From NCBI RefSeq assembly GCF_965204935.1, contig NZ_CBDBFO010000001.1: a stretch of 64,000 bases of DNA, one strand, 5' to 3'. Source of the stretch: Hoeflea_A sp965204935 (lineage in GTDB: Bacteria; Pseudomonadota; Alphaproteobacteria; Rhizobiales; Rhizobiaceae). Below the pieces are notes generated by a model. The model was not told the origin of the DNA. It ran no database searches and was given only the letters and a program-made list of their open reading frames with translations. The position numbers were made by a program, and so were the translations under genes. Below are positions 62,011 through 64,000 of the stretch, in pieces; position 1 is the stretch's first letter; each line of letters starts with the position of its first letter.

Positions 62011-62230
62011 GCGCATGCGACAGGCAAGCCAGGCGCAAGCGCGCAAGAAGGACACCCGCGAAAAGATCCAGCTCGGCGGGCTGATCGTCAAGGCGGGACT
62101 TCGCCATGAGAAGCGCGCGCTGCTGCTCGGACTGCTGGTCGACGGCGCCAGCCGGATAGCGGCGGACGAAGCGGAGCGGGAGCGGCTGACAGCAATCGGC
62201 GAGAAGGCGTTTGCCGATGACAGCGACTAG
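61997..62230 (+). CDS. traD: Conjugal transfer protein TraD
   Basis: The 77-residue protein (MARLERMRQASQAQARKKD, IQLGGLIVKAGLRHEKRALL, LGLLVDGASRIAADEAERER) matches Ti-type TraD, a small accessory transfer protein. It overlaps traC at its start and traG at its end (ATG of traG inside its last codons), so the three are translationally coupled. Confidence 0.88.
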   Translation: MARLERMRQASQAQARKKDTREKIQLGGLIVKAGLRHEKRALLLGLLVDGASRIAADEAERERLTAIGEKAFADDSD

Positions 62231-64000
62231 GGTCGTTCTGCTGGTTGCGCCCGTCGGCCTGATGATCGCTGTTTGCATCGGCCTTACCGGCGCCGGGACC
62301 TGGCTGGCGCAGTTCGGGAATTCCGCCGGGGCGCAACTGACGCTGGGGCGGATCGGCATTGCTCTTCCCTATCTATCGGCTGCGGCCGTCGGGGTTATTT
62401 TCCTCTTCGCCGCCCGTGGCGCCATGGCGATCAAATCCGCCGGCCTTGGTGTTCTGGTGGGTGCGGTCGGCATGATTACCATTGCGGCGATGCGCGAAGT
62501 GACGCGCCTTGCCGGTTTCGCCGACGCGGTACCGGACGGCCGCCGGCTGATCGAATATGCCGACCCTTCGACCGGTATCGGCGCCATGCTGTGCCTTGCC
62601 GCCGGCCTGTTCGCGTTCCGCGTTGCGCTGCGCGGCGATGCCGCCTTCGCGACGATGAAACCAAGGCGCGTGACGGGCAGGCGCGCCATTCACGGATCGG
62701 CGCACTGGATGGCGATGCCACAAGCCAGACGCCTGTTCGGCGCGAACGGCGGGATCGTCATCGGCGAAGCCTGTCGCGTCGACAGGGACAGTGTGGCAGG
62801 TCACACGTTCCGCGCCGATGACAGGCAGACCTGGGGCGCCGGCGGCAAATCCGCCCTGCTGTGCTTCGACGCCTCGTTCGGATCGACCCACGGCCTGGTC
62901 TTCGCCGGATCGGGCGGCTTCAAGACGACGTCCGTCACGATCCCCACAGCGCTCAAATGGGGTGGCGGTCTCGTCGCGCTCGATCCCTCCAGCGAGGTGG
63001 CGCCCATGGTGATCGACCATCGGCGCAAGGCCGGCCGCGAGGTCTTCGCGCTGAGCCCCGCGGATCCGTCCATCGGCTTCAACGTGCTCGACTGGATCGG
63101 CCGCTACGGCGGCACCAGGGAAGAGGATGTCGTTGCCGTCGCAAGCTGGGTGGTGACGGACACCGGACGGCAGGTTTCCGCGCGCGACGACTTCTTCCGC
63201 GCCTCCGCCCTTCAGCTCATCACCGCGCTGATCGCCGATGTGTGCCTGTCCGGGCATACGCAAAGAGAAAGACAGACCTTGCGGCAGGTCCGAATGAACC
63301 TTTCCGAGCCCGAGCCGAAACTGCGCGAGCGGCTGCAGCGCATCCACGACAATTCCGGGTCGGCATTCGTGCGCGAGAACGTCGCCGCCTTCGTCAACAT
63401 GACCCCGGAAACCTTCTCCGGCGTTTACGCCAATGCCATCAGGGAAACGCACTGGCTCTCCTATCCGAACTATGCCGCGCTCGTCTCGGGATCGAGTTTC
63501 CCGACCGACGACCTGGCGAACGGCAGGACGGACATCTTCGTCAATCTCGACCTGAAAACACTCGAGGTTCATCCGGGCCTTGCCCGCACCATCATCGGCG
63601 CGCTGCTCAATGCCATCTACAACCGGAATGGCCAGGTCGCGGGCCGCACCCTCTTCCTGCTCGATGAGGTGGCGCGCCTGGGCTATGTGCGCATTCTGGA
63701 GACGGCGCGCGATGCCGGCCGCAAATACGGGATCAGCCTGTTGCTGCTCTTCCAGTCCATCGGGCAGATGCGCGAGACCTGGGGCGGGCGCGACGCCACG
63801 TCGAAATGGTTCGAGAGCGCAGCATGGGTTTCCTTCGCCGCGATCAACGATCCCGAGACGGCGGAATACATCTCGCGCCGATGCGGCAACACGACCGTCG
63901 AGGTCGACCAGCTCAGCCGGACATCGCAGATGTCGGGATCATCGCGAACCCGCTCGAAGCAACTGGCCGCGCGGCCGTTGATCCTGCCCGAGGAAGTGCT
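62217..64000 (+). CDS. traG: Conjugal transfer coupling protein TraG, partial
   Basis: The frame is open to the end of the window (about 594 codons). It has N-terminal membrane segments (VVLLVAPVGLMIAVCIGLTG, IALPYLSAAAVGVIFLFAAR), then a Walker A-like GLVFAGSGGFKTTSVTIPTA and Walker B-type TLFLLDEVARLGYV. Coupling proteins of the VirD4/TraG class carry the relaxosome to the type IV secretion channel. The loop reads SGGFKTT rather than GxGKT/S, so the glycine before K is replaced by phenylalanine, as in some TraG proteins. C-terminus outside the window. Confidence 0.92.
   Translation, partial: MTATRVVLLVAPVGLMIAVCIGLTGAGTWLAQFGNSAGAQLTLGRIGIALPYLSAAAVGVIFLFAARGAMAIKSAGLGVLVGAVGMITIAAMREVTRLAGFADAVPDGRRLIEYADPSTGIGAMLCLAAGLFAFRVALRGDAAFATMKPRRVTGRRAIHGSAHWMAMPQARRLFGANGGIVIGEACRVDRDSVAGHTFRADDRQTWGAGGKSALLCFDASFGSTHGLVFAGSGGFKTTSVTIPTALKWGGGLVALDPSSEVAPMVIDHRRKAGREVFALSPADPSIGFNVLDWIGRYGGTREEDVVAVASWVVTDTGRQVSARDDFFRASALQLITALIADVCLSGHTQRERQTLRQVRMNLSEPEPKLRERLQRIHDNSGSAFVRENVAAFVNMTPETFSGVYANAIRETHWLSYPNYAALVSGSSFPTDDLANGRTDIFVNLDLKTLEVHPGLARTIIGALLNAIYNRNGQVAGRTLFLLDEVARLGYVRILETARDAGRKYGISLLLLFQSIGQMRETWGGRDATSKWFESAAWVSFAAINDPETAEYISRRCGNTTVEVDQLSRTSQMSGSSRTRSKQLAARPLILPEEV

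Noticed and set aside
1..64000. CRISPR arrays, tRNA or rRNA genes
   Set aside because: No regularly spaced repeats, cloverleaf-like tRNA or rRNA sequence was recognised on either strand; tandem repeats at 55.9-56.2 kb have no spacers.

Overview
The window looks like the chromosome of an alphaproteobacterium of the order Hyphomicrobiales (Rhizobiales), close to the Rhizobiaceae/Phyllobacteriaceae. The evidence is the order carB-greA-LPS core glycosyltransferase-lrp-trxB-lsrB, a BA14K-type surface protein, a RopA/Omp2-type porin, a petP-petR-like regulator pair and a Ti-plasmid-type conjugation module. All identifications come from reading the sequence; no database search was run.

Positions 1-28,430 are mostly core genome. 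In order they hold the carB 3' end, greA, an LpsB/LpcC-like glycosyltransferase, Lrp, trxB and the LysR regulator lsrB/vtlR. Next comes a cobalamin riboswitch controlling an ATPase-binding protein-permease vitamin B12 uptake operon, then a membrane adenylate cyclase. A probable small RNA with a strong terminator follows, resembling AbcR. After it lie msrP, a YCII protein, aspartate aminotransferase, an EAL protein, a PQQ-type sugar dehydrogenase, a DUF1499 protein, a DMT exporter, cspA, small surface proteins, ilvE, a MarR-response regulator-histidine kinase set, csaA, proC and a YbjN protein. Two insertion sequences have landed here. A 1,440-bp element with a 7-bp target duplication replaced the last residues of the sugar dehydrogenase. 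An IS200/IS605 element split the BA14K gene. A metallo-hydrolase gene at 22.1-22.8 kb carries a frameshift.

Positions 28,700-42,500 are an accessory, decaying zone. An IS110-family element sits inside an IS5-family element, which itself interrupts the start of a LysR gene. Then come a LuxR regulator and a 4.7-kb graveyard of frameshifted fragments (RTX C-terminus, methyltransferase, T4SS-like ATPase, lysozyme-like). An apparently intact TraF-like peptidase, small coiled-coil and ankyrin proteins, an alpha/beta hydrolase, a HigBA toxin-antitoxin pair and a broken IS1595 transposase follow.

Positions 42,700-50,700 hold a compact helicase-nuclease cluster: a small basic protein, an AddB-like nuclease and an AddA-like UvrD helicase-nuclease overlapping by 4 bp, then a broken DEAD-like helicase and a frameshifted HNH nuclease. 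I infer a partly decayed genome-defence or recombination system. Positions 51,200-55,700 encode, on the minus strand, a rhizobial porin, a surface lipoprotein with a TbpB-like C-terminus, and a Slam-like outer-membrane exporter. A 13-nt homopolymer lies upstream of the porin. Positions 56,460-64,000 are a rhizobial plasmid transfer region: traB and traF (both frameshifted), the traA relaxase, a recognisable oriT, and divergent traC-traD-traG running off the end. The second half therefore looks like an integrated plasmid or integrative conjugative/mobilisable element in decay, although no integrase, tRNA or att site is visible.
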